The translations under genes were made by a program, and so were the position numbers. The notes under the pieces were generated by a model. That model was not told the origin of the DNA and did not search any database. It worked only from the letters and a program-made list of their open reading frames with translations. Shown in pieces: positions 49,534 to 60,041 of a stretch of 64,000 bases of DNA (its first letter is position 1; each line of letters begins with the position of its first letter). This DNA is from Isoetes taiwanensis (lineage: Eukaryota; Streptophyta; Lycopodiopsida; Isoetales; Isoetaceae), in assembly GCA_021234155.1 (NCBI GenBank), contig JAJEKV010000028.1, forward strand, positions 11,294,134 to 11,358,133. The letters run 5' to 3'.

Positions 49534-51570
49534 CGGGCCGAAAAGTGACTTACACAGAGAAGGAGAGGACAGGATAGTGCTCAAGGGGATGGAATTGCCT
49601 GTCATTCAGGGGTGGCGCATGGCTTTAGGTATCGATCGATACCAACATTTTACAATTGGAGAAACAGATTTGAAGCAGTGGAAAGGTAGTCAACATGGTA
49701 ATACTGGCTCTAAGAAGCCTAGATCTTCTACATTGGCCAACTTAATGTGTGCTAGACAGATTCATTCAGAGAATGTTGAAAGTATTCCCCATAGGAGCAA
49801 AAAGAGGTAGAGATGATGTAAGAGAAAATGTACGGAAGCTTCCTTCCATTCTTAATAAGAAGCTTATACATAAAGAAGTTGGTGCAAATCGTTGAAGAGC
49901 TTACAGAACAATCAGAACCTTGAACTCTTTCTATAGTATATGGAAAAGAGAATTTCCAGATGTTAGCATTGCAAAAATACGCCTTCTCTAAATGCAACAT
50001 CTCAAGCGTGGTAATTAAGCGTAAGCCGGAAAAACAAAGATACAAGAGAGAGACGAAATCTTGCAATTCAACGTCGGTCTCATATGCTAGAGCAACGCCT
50101 TGCAAAAGATCTAGCAAAATCAGATGGAGAGGTGATCGCTTGAAGAGCGGTTTGACAGAGCTTTGACTCATGGGCATGGTGGTCGTGCCTATGGTCATTT
50201 TTCACTTGATTTATGGAAAGATGATTCAAACTTCCACATTGGTTCACTTTCTAGAATATTGCATAACTTGGAATTGGTGCAAGAGGACAAGATAGGTGAC
50301 TTATGTGGAAGTAAGCCTCAGATTGCAAATGGATGCAAGCAAATCAAGGACATCAATCCTTTGAAGAACAAACTTGCTTCCATGGCGTAAGTATTGCCAA
50401 GTACTTCAACTACAAATCTAATCCCGAGGTGTTCAACCCTCTTCCTCGAAATCTCTATTTGCAACTTGATAATGCATCAGGCCAAAACAAAAATAGGTAT
50501 GTCTTTTCATACTTATCTTATTTGACTTGGCTTAAGGTCTTTGATGAGATCCAAGTGGGCTTTATGATGGTCGGCCACACCCATGATGACATTGATGCTT
50601 TATTTGGAAATTTTTCAACCTTGATGAGTTCGTCGGATGCTTTGACACTACCAGAGCTGCTTTACTTGTTCAGCAAGTGCAATGCAAAATCTCCAATTCC
50701 ATACTTTATTGATGAAGTTCCAAATTGGAAGGCTTTTGTGAAGGGATTCATCCCTGATAAGGGCCAACGGCTGGTTGGGCATACTGAACCCTTGCTCTTC
50801 AAATTTAAGATGGCAGGAGATTGGCCTGTTATGCAATACAAAATGCGTCCTACACATAAAGAGTGGCTTCCAGGTGTGCCACAAAATATTCCTCCTAGAC
50901 CAACATTGAAAGATCTTCCAGGGTTGAAGGATAACATCAACAAATACATCTCCCTATGGAAGGACATATGTAAGAATCAAGAAACTAGCTTGTTTGCAAG
51001 GCAATACACGGCAAGTGTTGAGTATTGGAGCCAGCTTCTTATCTCTTTGGAGGATATTGCTCCAGGACGTCCTCAAAATGATGCATTTTAGCCACAAACA
51101 AGACAAGCTCCTCTAGAACAAACAAAGATTTGTTCCGTGAGGTCGACGTGATCCGCCTTTAGTCACGCCGACCTTTACCATCTTATTGTGGCCCGTCGAT
51201 GGCCGCCCAAAGGTTGCCTCTTGAAGAGTTTGATCCTCACGTACATGTGACAAAGGGCATGTTTGTTCTAGTCAGACCTGGAGATGATAACACTACCACT
51301 TGGTTAGGATATGCAGAGGAGAATGCTGTTCTTGATCCAGAATCTACATATTTTGGCCATATTTTTGTATCGTGGTGGAAGCCTACTGGAGGGGAATACA
51401 AAGACTGCTTAACTAAGCGTTGGCGGCCTAATCCTTCCGATCCTTCAAGGTACGAAAATTTAGATGCTATTCATTATGCTTGGGATGCCAATGGCAAGAG
51501 GCCGAAAACTGTCCAAATTCCAAAATATATTGTAGACATGTGGAAAGACATAGCACATTGTTCATCTTAA
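49534..51570 (+). pseudogene. Transposase-like gene 3' part: DUF7869-like DDE core
   Basis: Recognisable blocks in shifting frames are WKREFPDVSIAKI (about 49940), GRAYGHFSLDLWKDDSNFHI (50180), then in 50333-51091 NLYLQLDNASGQNKNRYVFS and FMMVGHTHDDIDALFGNFST. The LQLDN(A/C)xGQNKN and GHTHDDID blocks supply conserved Asp residues of an RNase H-like transposase core (DUF7869-type, found in repetitive families of animals and seed-free plants). The final frame 51199-51570 (VHVTKGMFVLVRPGDDNTTT, VSWWKPTGG) matches the C-terminal BAH-like tail. The segment carrying the first acidic residue (DGMDQ-type) appears deleted, and multiple stops imply inactivity. Confidence 0.6.
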
Positions 51571-51728
51571 TACATGAGACCTTGTACTTGTAATACATAT
51601 CTTTCATCTTAATACATAAGATCTTGTACATTACTATAATGTAGATCATATATAACTGCTTACATCTTTAATATATAAATGCATACATGATTCATAGATA
51701 AGATGGTCAGAAGTGCTTATATGGTGAT

Positions 51729-51905
51729 TCACTCATCATCATTATCTGTTGTGGTGATCCCACATATCTCATAGCTATTGCGCTCGGGAAGCCAAATGAG
51801 GTGGATCATAACACGAATCAGGGATCAAGAAGAATACCCCTATCACTACAACCCACAAGATCAGTGTAGCACATTGAGCACTTGATCGCCTCGATGTGGT
51901 GGACA
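51729..51905 (-). pseudogene. VIHLxW small-protein family, copy 4 (frameshifted)
   Basis: Minus strand. An upstream frame gives IEAIKCSMCYTD and, after a frame shift, LIRVMIHLIWLP followed by YEICGITTTDNDDE and TGA. The first block parallels TIKCYMSYND in copy 3 and the second parallels VVIHLYWLP. It lies 160 bp beyond the end of the transposase-like gene, on the opposite strand. Confidence 0.5.
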
Positions 51906-52116
51906 GAAGAAAGCGAATAAAACAATGTTTAAATTGAAACGCACTAATTTAAGAAGTGCGTTTGAAAGATTCCTTTATAAAATGCAAGAAGTCTTAAGAT
52001 TTAGCTAAAAAGAGGCTTTGGTTGTTTTTAACAAAAAAAATATGCTAAACTTCTCTTCAAAATAGTGACTTTGCCCAGACATTTTAATGAAGTGAAATAC
52101 CAAAAAATAAAAAATC

Positions 52117-52600
52117 CTATTTTTGGGGGTTATACAAACCATGCTGCAAGCAAGTAAAACAACACATAGTAAAATCATGAAGATTAAAGAGAGATGTTTT
52201 GAATTCGCTCATGAGCATTAAGAAGTACATGTTGTAGAAGCCATCCAAAAATATGATGCCACATGCAAGAGCAGTCTCAACCATAACATCCCCCTCTAAT
52301 TTATGTTTCACAATGACGGAATGTGCATAATGTGCATGCTTTTCTTGGTGCATGCTGAAAGGATTGTATAAATTATTTGGCAAGATACCCTCAACCTGCA
52401 TTTGCTGGAAAATATGGAAGGCTGCTTAGTAAGATCTATTTTGAGCATATGTAGAAATAATGATGGTCCAAGAAACCACATTTTCTCCCTTATCCTCCAT
52501 CTATGCCCTGCCATCTCTGATATCCCTGCATAGATCTGCACCTTTTCCTTTGTGATATCTTCCTAGCATGAAGGCACCATAAGACACCATTGCACATTAG
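52117..52600 (-). pseudogene. PPR protein gene fragment
   Basis: Minus strand. One frame gives FQQMQVEGILPN, then AHSVIVKHKLEGDVMVETAL; another gives the preceding NVVSW-type strand and TYAQN. These are the VVSWxxMIxxYAQN, LFQQMQxEGIxPN and HxxIVxxGxExDVxVxTAL positions of PLS-class pentatricopeptide repeats, which bind organellar RNA. Frames alternate and stops interrupt, so only about one and a half repeats survive. Further upstream (52600-53950) nothing clear remains. Confidence 0.6.
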
Positions 52601-54037
52601 CAATACTAACACATGTTCCATAATTTGTTTTCAGGACTTTCATCACAAGCTATGACATCTTTGTCTAGTAATCAACTACTAGCCCTTTCAAGGCTGGCAT
52701 CCTTGTCTAATAATGAACTATAGCCCATTCAAGGCTGACATCTGGGGAAAATCTTGAACTACTGCATCACTAAAAGCTTATCCTTCTCCAAAAGCAATTT
52801 AAACTTGGTAACAAAATTTGCAGGTTGAGCATCTGGCGTACCTTTGTTGCAGCGTATTCTCTTGTTTCTACATCCAAAACAGCCAAAGAATGCATGAATC
52901 AAAGGCCGCTACCATTTTGTGCATGAGTTGGACTTTATCTTTAGTATAGACTGTTAAAGTAGGCCATCCCCAGCCCTCTTAACATCCAGCCATCTTGCTA
53001 TGAATACATTGTATGCACAGTTGCACAAATTAGCATAGTTGCATTTGAATAAGAGCTAGTCACATAAGGTTGAGCAGCTGAAATTAATGATGCCCGTAGT
53101 ATCCCTTGCGAACTGCATATAAACTCAAGCTGAGGCCAAAAGCTAGAAATAGAATGACTCGCTGACTGCATCCACATATTGCATCCATGTGCTCTGAGGC
53201 ATACAAAATATTTTCGATGTTACTGTACAAACAGAGCAGAGGCAGATCATTTGTGACGCTTTTAACCATCTTTCACATGCTTATGGCATGAAATCTAAGA
53301 AAACCGCAGCTTTTCTAGATCTGAGATATTGCTTTTGACATCATGTCGATCCAAATTTGTTACATCTTTTCCTTTTCCAATCCTTGGCTTCTAATCAAAA
53401 CTGAGACAAAAGCGAGGATTTGAGGTGCGAAATTGCTGTCATGCTGCTAAAGATCTGCCTTTGGACATGTTATTATCTGCTTCGTCCTGGAATGAATTGG
53501 CCAAAAGAAAAACCTTCAGAAATCACAGATTTAGAGATGCACGTGGAGTGTTTTCGCATAAGATATGTCTCTAGCCCTCTTACGCAATGGCCAAAATATG
53601 AAGGCATGAATTTGATCGGGGACCCGAGGCTCGTGCATAGGCGAATCGAGAATAACTAGTGCCGATATCTATTGCAACCACGATCTTTTTATGTCCATGG
53701 AAGTCTATTTACCCTAAGAAATTTTCTTCCTCCTTGAAAAGCATCAAACCTTCTTCAAAAGAATCAGGCAAACTCTGGCTGCACCAAGAACCCCCTGGAT
53801 CGAGAGATTGACAAAACCCTAAAAATTTTCTTGCACCAAAATTTCCTAGCCACGGTATAGATTTATACCATCCAGATCCATTCGGGATGTAGATTAGATT
53901 TTGCCTCGTTATAGCCAAGCAATGCCATGTTTCATCCATGCGGTGTCATGTTATAACCATAAATAAAGTTTCATTTGATGAAATTTCTATGCGTAAATAA
54001 AGCTTTATATTACGAAAACGTTCGAAAGGGAGCTCGT
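52601..54037. other. No recognisable gene
   Basis: Low-similarity DNA upstream of the PPR relic. Minus-strand frames at 53084-53269 and 53709-53939 show no motif. A single degenerate copy of the GGTATAAATTTATACC palindrome occurs at about 53854-53870. Confidence 0.45.
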
Positions 54038-54226
54038 GGTATAAATTTATACCGTGGCATGGTATAAATTTATACCGTGGCGTGGTATAAATTTATACCG
54101 CTTGAGCTCACATGCGGTATAAATTTATACCGCTCGAGTTTTCTTCCTGTATACATTTTTACCACTTGAGCTCATGCGGTATAAATTTATACCGTTTAGT
54201 GCTCCCGGACGGTATAAATTTATACC
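54038..54226. repeat. Six-copy array of an AT-rich 16-bp palindrome
   Basis: Perfect GGTATAAATTTATACC copies start at 54038, 54061, 54084, 54116, 54178 and 54211, with a degenerate copy near 54147. Some extend to 18 bp as CGGTATAAATTTATACCG. Spacers of 7-46 bp are GC-richer and share GTGGC(A/G)T and TTGAGCTCA(C)ATG. Each copy contains TATAAAT on both strands. Confidence 0.95.
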
Positions 54227-54954
54227 GTCCGATGACGTGGGAAAAATTAAAGCCTACGAACTGATACTAAAAATACATCATTTTATGAAAGGGTCAGGTT
54301 GTATGGTTACCTGGCCATGTCCGCGTACAAAATTATATAGCAAGTCGGCAACATTTTGGGGCAACTATATAAGGCGGAGCTTACAAGTTGCATGTTGTAA
54401 CTCAAATGTTACTAAGGTCAAAACTCGGATTGGGTTAACCACCCAAAAAGGTTGTTAGAGATGTGATGAAGTTTTATTAGTAGATAGCGATGAGGAAGAT
54501 CCACTTTTGATAGTGAGGCAGAGGACATGAATAACTTTGGTGATCATGGTCTCAACGAATCAGACGAAGACATGCATCCTGATTTAGCCGCAAAACGTAA
54601 CTTTGTTAAGAATGTTAAATGTACTATATTTTTTACGATTTTGTTCATAAATTTGTAGTGATTTTGAAAACTCTGAATAGCATACCTTTTTGTTGCTCTA
54701 GTGCAATTGCTGTTTGTTTGAATGTCAAGTTTTCTAGGGTCCTTAAATTTGTTAGTATTTCTTGTATCAAACTAGGGGGCCAAAATAGGGTATCAAACAA
54801 TTTTACATGTATGCTAAGCTCAATTAGAAGCTCAAAAATGGTGTCTAAAATGTTGAAATTGTCACACTTGTCACAAATAGACCACGAAATTTGATCTTTT
54901 TTGGGGAATTTTAGGGAATCTTTTAAAGATTCCTTTTAAAGTGCATTTGGAGTA

Positions 54955-54986
54955 AATAAGTGCGTTTCATTTTAAACTTTGTTATA
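54955..54986. repeat. Inverted match to 51921-51953
   Basis: The reverse complement of this stretch (AACAAAGTTTAAAATGAAAC plus GCACTTATTTA) matches AACAATGTTTAAATTGAAAC plus GCACTAATTTA at 51921-51953. The two lie in inverted orientation 3.0 kb apart, enclosing the PPR relic and the AT-rich palindrome array. Confidence 0.55.
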
Positions 54987-55280
54987 ATCCATGGGAGATG
55001 AATGACCTCTAGCCCCGAATGGAGCTGCTTTTATAGTGAGGTAAAATTATTGATGTGAATAATTGGGGTAGACTGTAGCGCCATTATTGAGCGTGTACAA
55101 GTATTATGTACAAGTATCATCTACAAGTATCATGTACTCGTACATGTATGAAATATTTAATTACTCAGATTCTATACATCAACTAATATTCACTATGCTA
55201 TTATTATATCCTTAACAGATACACAAATCATAAGTGCTTATATTATTATATCTTTAACAGGTATACAGATCAACACTGAT

Positions 55281-55518
55281 TCACTCATCATCAACACCTG
55301 CTGAGGTGATGGCTTTCAGCTCATAGATCTCCTGATCAGGAAGCCAATATAGGTGGATCACAACACGAGTGAGCTTCCTGCAAGCACTCGCAGGACCATC
55401 TGCTTTGGATTGCAGCCATGGATCCATCTTGACACTCTTTATTGCGCAATCAATCATTGTAGCTCATGTAGCACTTGATGGTTCGGATGTTCTCCGGACG
55501 ATCAGGCAAGGAAGCCAT
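55281..55518 (-). pseudogene. VIHLxW small-protein family, copy 3
   Basis: From ATG 55518 the minus strand reads MASLPDRPENIRTIKCYMSY, then a one-base shift enters the frame MIDCAIKSVKMDPWLQ (ATG at 55457), ending LTRVVIHLYWLPDQEIYELK, ITSAGVDDE and TGA. A TATA box lies at 55555-55561. The shift may be a real lesion; alternatively translation starts at 55457, giving 58 residues. It is divergently arranged with copy 2, about 190 bp between their TATA-side ends. Confidence 0.5.
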
Positions 55519-55554
55519 GGGAGATGAATGACCTCTACCACCGAATGGAGCTGC

Positions 55555-55561
55555 TTTTATA
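55555..55561 (-). promoter_or_regulatory. TATA box of copy 3
   Basis: TATAAAA on the minus strand, about 37 bp upstream of ATG 55518. It is preserved in the duplicated promoter segment near 55029. Confidence 0.5.
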
Positions 55562-55703
55562 GTGAAGTAAAATTATTGATGTGAATTATTGATGTTCATT
55601 GCCATTATACGAGTACCATACAGGTATGTATATGATCCAATAATTTCTATGTATATACCATCAATAATTTTGGTGGGTATATACCATCAATAATTTTGGT
55701 GAG

Positions 55704-55711
55704 TATAAATA
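55704..55711 (+). promoter_or_regulatory. TATA box of copy 2
   Basis: TATAAATA, 45 bp upstream of ATG 55756. Upstream lie two tandem copies of ATACCATCAATAATTTTGGT (55653-55700), a possible regulatory repeat in the divergent promoter shared with copy 3. Confidence 0.55.
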
Positions 55712-55755
55712 TACATCAAATTGCCGAGTGCAGCAACATTGGCCTCCGTCTAACT

Positions 55756-55998
55756 ATGACGCATTCTGGTCCTGAACGTGATTCTATCACTTGCAAGATG
55801 AATCATGAGGACTTCAAGCAGTGCCGTGAGCGAGATATACCGCTTGAAGACTGGCTCACCACTGTTGCTCTCAATCCTCGCCATTATCCTGATCCCTTCG
55901 ATGTTATCATCCATCTTATATGGAATAGAGAGCATCAAATGTTCATGATCGAAAGGATCTCTGGAGCGCCTTCTGCTGGTTCTGATGATTCAGAATAG
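55756..55998 (+). CDS. Small protein, VIHLxW family (copy 2, intact)
   Basis: Intact 80-residue frame from ATG 55756 to TAG. The family is unknown to me. The order is a short N-terminus with ERDSITCKMN, a charged helix (FKQCRERDIPLEDWL), a Pro-rich turn (NPRHYPDPF), the strand DVIIHLIWN, a second strand MFMIERISGAP and an acidic tail SAGSDDSE. There is no signal peptide, Cys cluster or membrane helix; it is probably a small soluble alpha/beta protein. It shares these elements with copies at 4563, 51729 and 55281. Of the four, this has the cleanest frame and promoter (TATA at 55704). Neither a host nor a transposon role can be assigned. Confidence 0.6.
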   Translation: MTHSGPERDSITCKMNHEDFKQCRERDIPLEDWLTTVALNPRHYPDPFDVIIHLIWNREHQMFMIERISGAPSAGSDDSE

Positions 55999-56979
55999 TA
56001 AGAGTAGAAGAATAATAGTACTTATCATCTTGTTGTAATCTGGTTGTGTTAGTATACAACAGGTATATAAAACCTTTTGTAATACACATAACCATACTAT
56101 AAGTAATAGTAGAAGAATAATAGTACTTGTTATCTTATTGTAATCTGGTTGTAATCTTATTGTTATCTTATTGTAATCTTATTGTTATCAGGTATACATA
56201 ACCTTTTGTAATACACATAACCATACTATATGTATTGAGGTATACTAGTATGCAACAGGTATACATAACATTTTCTAATACACATAACCATACTATAAGT
56301 ATTGAGGTATACATAACCCTCCAAGGTATACTATATAAAAATTATTCCAACTTGTCTTCAGAATTCCAAATTTAATGAAACTCTGCTTTATATCACGGCG
56401 TTTGTTGTTATAAAACCATTCATAAGCCGTAGCTTACTCCGACGTTCCCTACTTTCCATAGAATACCAGGGGCTCCCTCTTTGGCAAGGTCAAAGTTGTT
56501 AGGCATTTAAGTTTAGTATCATTCAACTAGGCTCAGCTTTTTGCAAGGCCAAGTTCGCCTTTAGGTTTAGGTTTTTGCAAGGTCAAATTTGTTAGGCTTT
56601 CAAAGACTTAGTGTCATTTAGCATGGAAATGACAAAGTAGAGGAATATTACACATCTATATCAGTTTGCGAGTGCAATTAAGAAAGAAAAAATAGACATT
56701 TTTCTTATATTTGAGTATTAGTAATTTTGGAATGATGTTTGATCTAGTTTAGAGAAGTTGAAATACATTGTTGCTTCCTTTGAAATACATTGTTTGCGTC
56801 TGTTTCATTCGTTGGCACATTGTTTTGTGTTCACAAGTAAGAACTGCCTGTTTTCATTTTTACTAGTAATTTAATATCAAAAATTGAGATCCAATGACAA
56901 TGGAATGCAATCCAAACAAATAGTTTGCATTGAACATAAAATAGCATTGGACAAGAACAAATAGTTTGCATTGCAAATA
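55999..56979. other. Spacer with short tandem repeats
   Basis: A degenerate repeat at about 56030-56330 re-uses CAGGTATA(C/T)ATAA(C/A)C, TTTTGTAATACACATAACC and ACTATAAGTA several times. The rest is AT-rich with no gene. TTTTGCAAGG and TCAAA(G/T)TTGTTAGGC phrases recur at 56480-56610. Confidence 0.5.
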
Positions 56980-57609
56980 GCTGCCAGGCTCATGCGGCAA
57001 ATATGGGATCTGCAAAAATGGTCAATGCAATTGCCTTAATGGATTCAGCTCGGCCGGGGATCCAAGAAAAGGTTGTAGGCCATATGTGTTTAAACAACCC
57101 AGTTGCATACATAAGTTGAAGGCCACGTTTTTGGTAGTGGATAAATTGGATTATTTTGCAAATGATTTTTCCAGTGCAGTTAAGGATTCATGGGGAAAAG
57201 ACCATTCATCTGCCCAGTGCCAGGAGTCTTGCTTGAAAGACTGCAATTGCAAGGCCGCCTTCTACCAGACTTACACCAGAAAGCAGCAGATTGTGGGCCA
57301 GTTCTCGGATTGTGAGTCCGCTTGCTCAGAAGAACAAGATGATTCCGGGTGCTTGAACGAAACTGAGAAGGAACTTCAGTGGTGTAATCTGTCTGTTAAC
57401 TTGGAAGCCCTTGAAATGAGTAAATGGGGGTCTGGCAGAGGCTATGATAACAAACGGGGATTTGAAGGCAACTCTAGTTACATGAGTAAAAGAGGTGGCT
57501 ATTACAATAGACGGCAACAAAATTTCTACAGAGGAAACAATACTAATAAGCAGTATGTCCCCGAAACACAAACGGACGATGAAAATCTATCAGATGAAGA
57601 CGATATGCA
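56980..57609 (+). pseudogene. Chimeric EGF/PAN fragment fused to RGG-like exon
   Basis: Begins with the same EGF-PAN block as the lectin gene at 43345 (GKYGICKNGQCNCLNGF, LDYFANDFSSAVKDS, CQESCLKDCNCKAAFYQT). It then reads, in the same frame, into unrelated sequence: an acidic stretch (CESACSEEQDDSGCLNE), then Gly/Arg/Tyr-rich KWGSGRGYDN, MSKRGGYYNRRQQNFYRG and an acidic end (DDENLSDEDDMQ) stopping at a good splice donor CAG|GTATTG (57609). No start codon, signal peptide or lectin domain precedes it. It looks like a segmental copy of the lectin gene joined to an exon of an RNA-binding-type protein. Whether it is transcribed is unknown. Confidence 0.55.
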
Positions 57610-58452
57610 GGTATTGAGTTTGGTTATTTGGCTAGCTAAATATCAGGGTTCTAGTTAGTGGAAATAGATCTTAACCAAGGGATCTAGCCGAAAGCATGAG
57701 TTAAGGATATACTGAAACATGGTTATGCTTTTTAGCAATTTGTGTGGATTAACGTTGTTAAAACAAACCTATTTTGTAAGAAAGGAAAACTGGTGCTGAT
57801 ATAATGGTCCCAACAACTATTGGATAAATGTTAAATGGAATATGCTTTTTAATCTAGCAATGTTGTATTGCTGTATGCAGTAGTAAATACTTTTCTAAGT
57901 TTTCTTCCTTATTGACTTCTACTAATACAAGGGCAAAAAGTGTATAATGGGTGAAGGGCGAACGAGCTTTTACTTGCTGTTTTGTACTGAAGACAAGTGG
58001 TAGTTATCCAAAATGGAGCAACAACATGGTTTGTTTTTAAAGCAGTAGTTGAAATAAGACTATAAGCAAGGTTTTGCCTTAAAATTTAAACAGTAGATGG
58101 AAGTATAGTAGATCAAACTTAGTTTGGTGAAGTTGGAAACCCACTTAAAGGAAGTGATTACCATCAATAGTCATTAGAATCGAGCATCTATTGGTAACAA
58201 CAATCCATCATATAAACTTGAAAACACCAACAGGACTCACAAATTATTTACCTGTATGCACCTAACCATTCAACCATATAGTGACATCAATATACCCATC
58301 AAGATTTTAAAATCTACATACAATCTATCTATATATAGTACTAAAACCGAAATAAGATGATAGTTTGTGCGCGATCTTGTCCGTTAATTTTGTTGTGATC
58401 TACAACTTTCATTCTAATCCCTTAGATGTAAAAGCAGTTGGAAAGGGTGTGC

Positions 58453-58508
<56 letters not shown>

Positions 58509-59836
58509 TTTTAATTTCTCTTCCCTATTCATTCAATTGCTTTAATGATGCACAGTCTTGCGACATGGTTTTCATGCCAGGGCTCTATTCCAGCATTCTC
58601 AGTTTGGATTTATCTACAACCGTTTACAATATTCCAGTAATCTAACGCGCAAAATTATATTGATTCTATAAATTTTATTCCTTCTTGTTCTTCTTATTCA
58701 GATCTCAGTGGGCGGACAGATAGATCATCCACTTCTCTTCCTTCAGCAGGTCCGGCCCTGTAGCAAGGGAGATAATGCAGCAAGCAGGTGGAATAGCAAT
58801 GGCATATCTTTTCTTTTCCCCTTCCCACTTCTTCCCTTCCCTTACTTCTGGTCTGGCAGCAGGGCTACGACAACAAACATGCGACAGTGGCTATGACAAA
58901 TGTGAGCTTTTGGCTACTCATATGTATATGGTGGAAGACACTGGCTTCTCAAATATTTGCGTGCCTCATCTCCTCCTCTGCTCATGTTCCTTCTTTACCA
59001 CTGCAGATACCCGTCCCATGAATCAACCATAATCCGATGTAGCAGGAACAAAAATTAGAGATGCAGAAATAGTAGGAACATAGATGTTTATATCAAAAAG
59101 TGCCGCAGTTTTTCTCAACTGGCTTGGAAAATAATTAGATAATTGTTCCTTTGCAAAGATCATAGTTAGGAGAAGGCATGTGCATTGCCAGGAAGCTTTG
59201 ATGCTAGAAATGAACGCCCATAGATTTTTCTATAGGAGTGGTCTGTGAAAGATTCAGTAAAACAAAAATGCATTGATTTCCAAGATAATCCTTTTTCACA
59301 GATCAGAGAGCAGGATAGGCATTGAAACTCATGGATTGAATGATTTTTTAAACATGTTGTCAAGGAAGTTGCCGTACAGAGAATCCTCTATATCTGAAGC
59401 TTAGGTGTAGGTCATGTCTGTTAGCATGCACCATGGCTTTGCTTTCAAAAGATGTCAATTGATTTTTGTTGGCTAGAGACGGGTCATATTTTGAGTTTAT
59501 AGAAGCGGCAAGAATAGAATGTACTATGAAAAGGATGAAACAACTTGAATGTGCACATTTGTCTCTGCCATCCGAAATGGTTCTTCCTTCTAGATGATGG
59601 AATTTCTGTTTTTCACTGAAAAGCATTTGTTATAGCCAATCCGTTTGCAGTTATTCCTTCTCTCTTATGCAATGTTGGTAGTTTCTTTATTCTTTTATAT
59701 GAAAAGATCATGTCAAATGACAGCAAATGGTGCGATATTTCTGTTTTATCTACTCTGGCATGAGAGACATCTTCAAAAGCTTCAAATTCGACCTTCTCAA
59801 TTAGGCATTTGCACGATTTGTGAAGGACCCACCAGA
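57610..59836. other. No recognisable gene; insertion target of the LTR element
   Basis: Frames at 58457-59032 and 59360-59965 carry no motif I recognise. At about 58326 TCTATCTATATATAGTACTA resembles a Helitron 5' terminus, but no matching 3' end was found. The LTR element below interrupts this region at 59841. Confidence 0.45.
58448..58512. repeat. (TG)n-(T)n microsatellite
   Basis: About 22 TG units followed by about 21 T. The Cys-Val frame over it is an artefact. Confidence 0.97.
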
Positions 59837-59841
59837 GTTTC

Positions 59842-60034
59842 TATTGAGGAACGAGAGAGTTGCAAAGGCGCTAGCAACAAAGAAGCAAAAACAACGGTGG
59901 TCTATTCATTCTCCAAAACGAAATATAAAACAGAGGAGTTCCTTAAAGTTAGGAACTACTACTAAATGCTCCAACAAGATCTTATCTAATAGTAACGGCT
60001 AGAACTGCTAGTCATCTTTTTGTCATATCCAACA
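59842..60034 (-). repeat. 3' LTR (193 bp)
   Basis: It is the near-identical partner of 63789-63981. On the minus strand it runs TGTTGGATATG to CTCAATA. The inverted terminus TGTTGGA/TCAATA is slightly eroded from the canonical TG...CA. Confidence 0.9.
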
Positions 60035-60041
60035 CTCCCCC

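Larger units (their letters stand above)
54989..55588 (-). repeat. Duplicated promoter segment (about 73 bp, two copies)
   Basis: 54989-55061 and 55515-55588 share CATGGGAGATGAATGACCTCT, CGAATGGAGCTGCTTTTATA and GTAAAATTATTGATGTGAAT (each shown piece contiguous; full copies run on). Read on the minus strand both contain a TATAAAA box followed by the same leader and ATG. Only the right copy is followed by a VIHLxW ORF. Confidence 0.8.

Noticed and set aside
54038-54226. Cluster of TATA boxes acting as promoters
   Set aside because: Every TATA is part of a perfect 16-bp palindrome repeated as a unit, so counting them as separate core promoters is unsupported.
58326-58420. Autonomous Helitron starting at 58326
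   Set aside because: Only a 5'-like terminus is visible; no Rep/helicase and no hairpin-CTRR end follow within the window.
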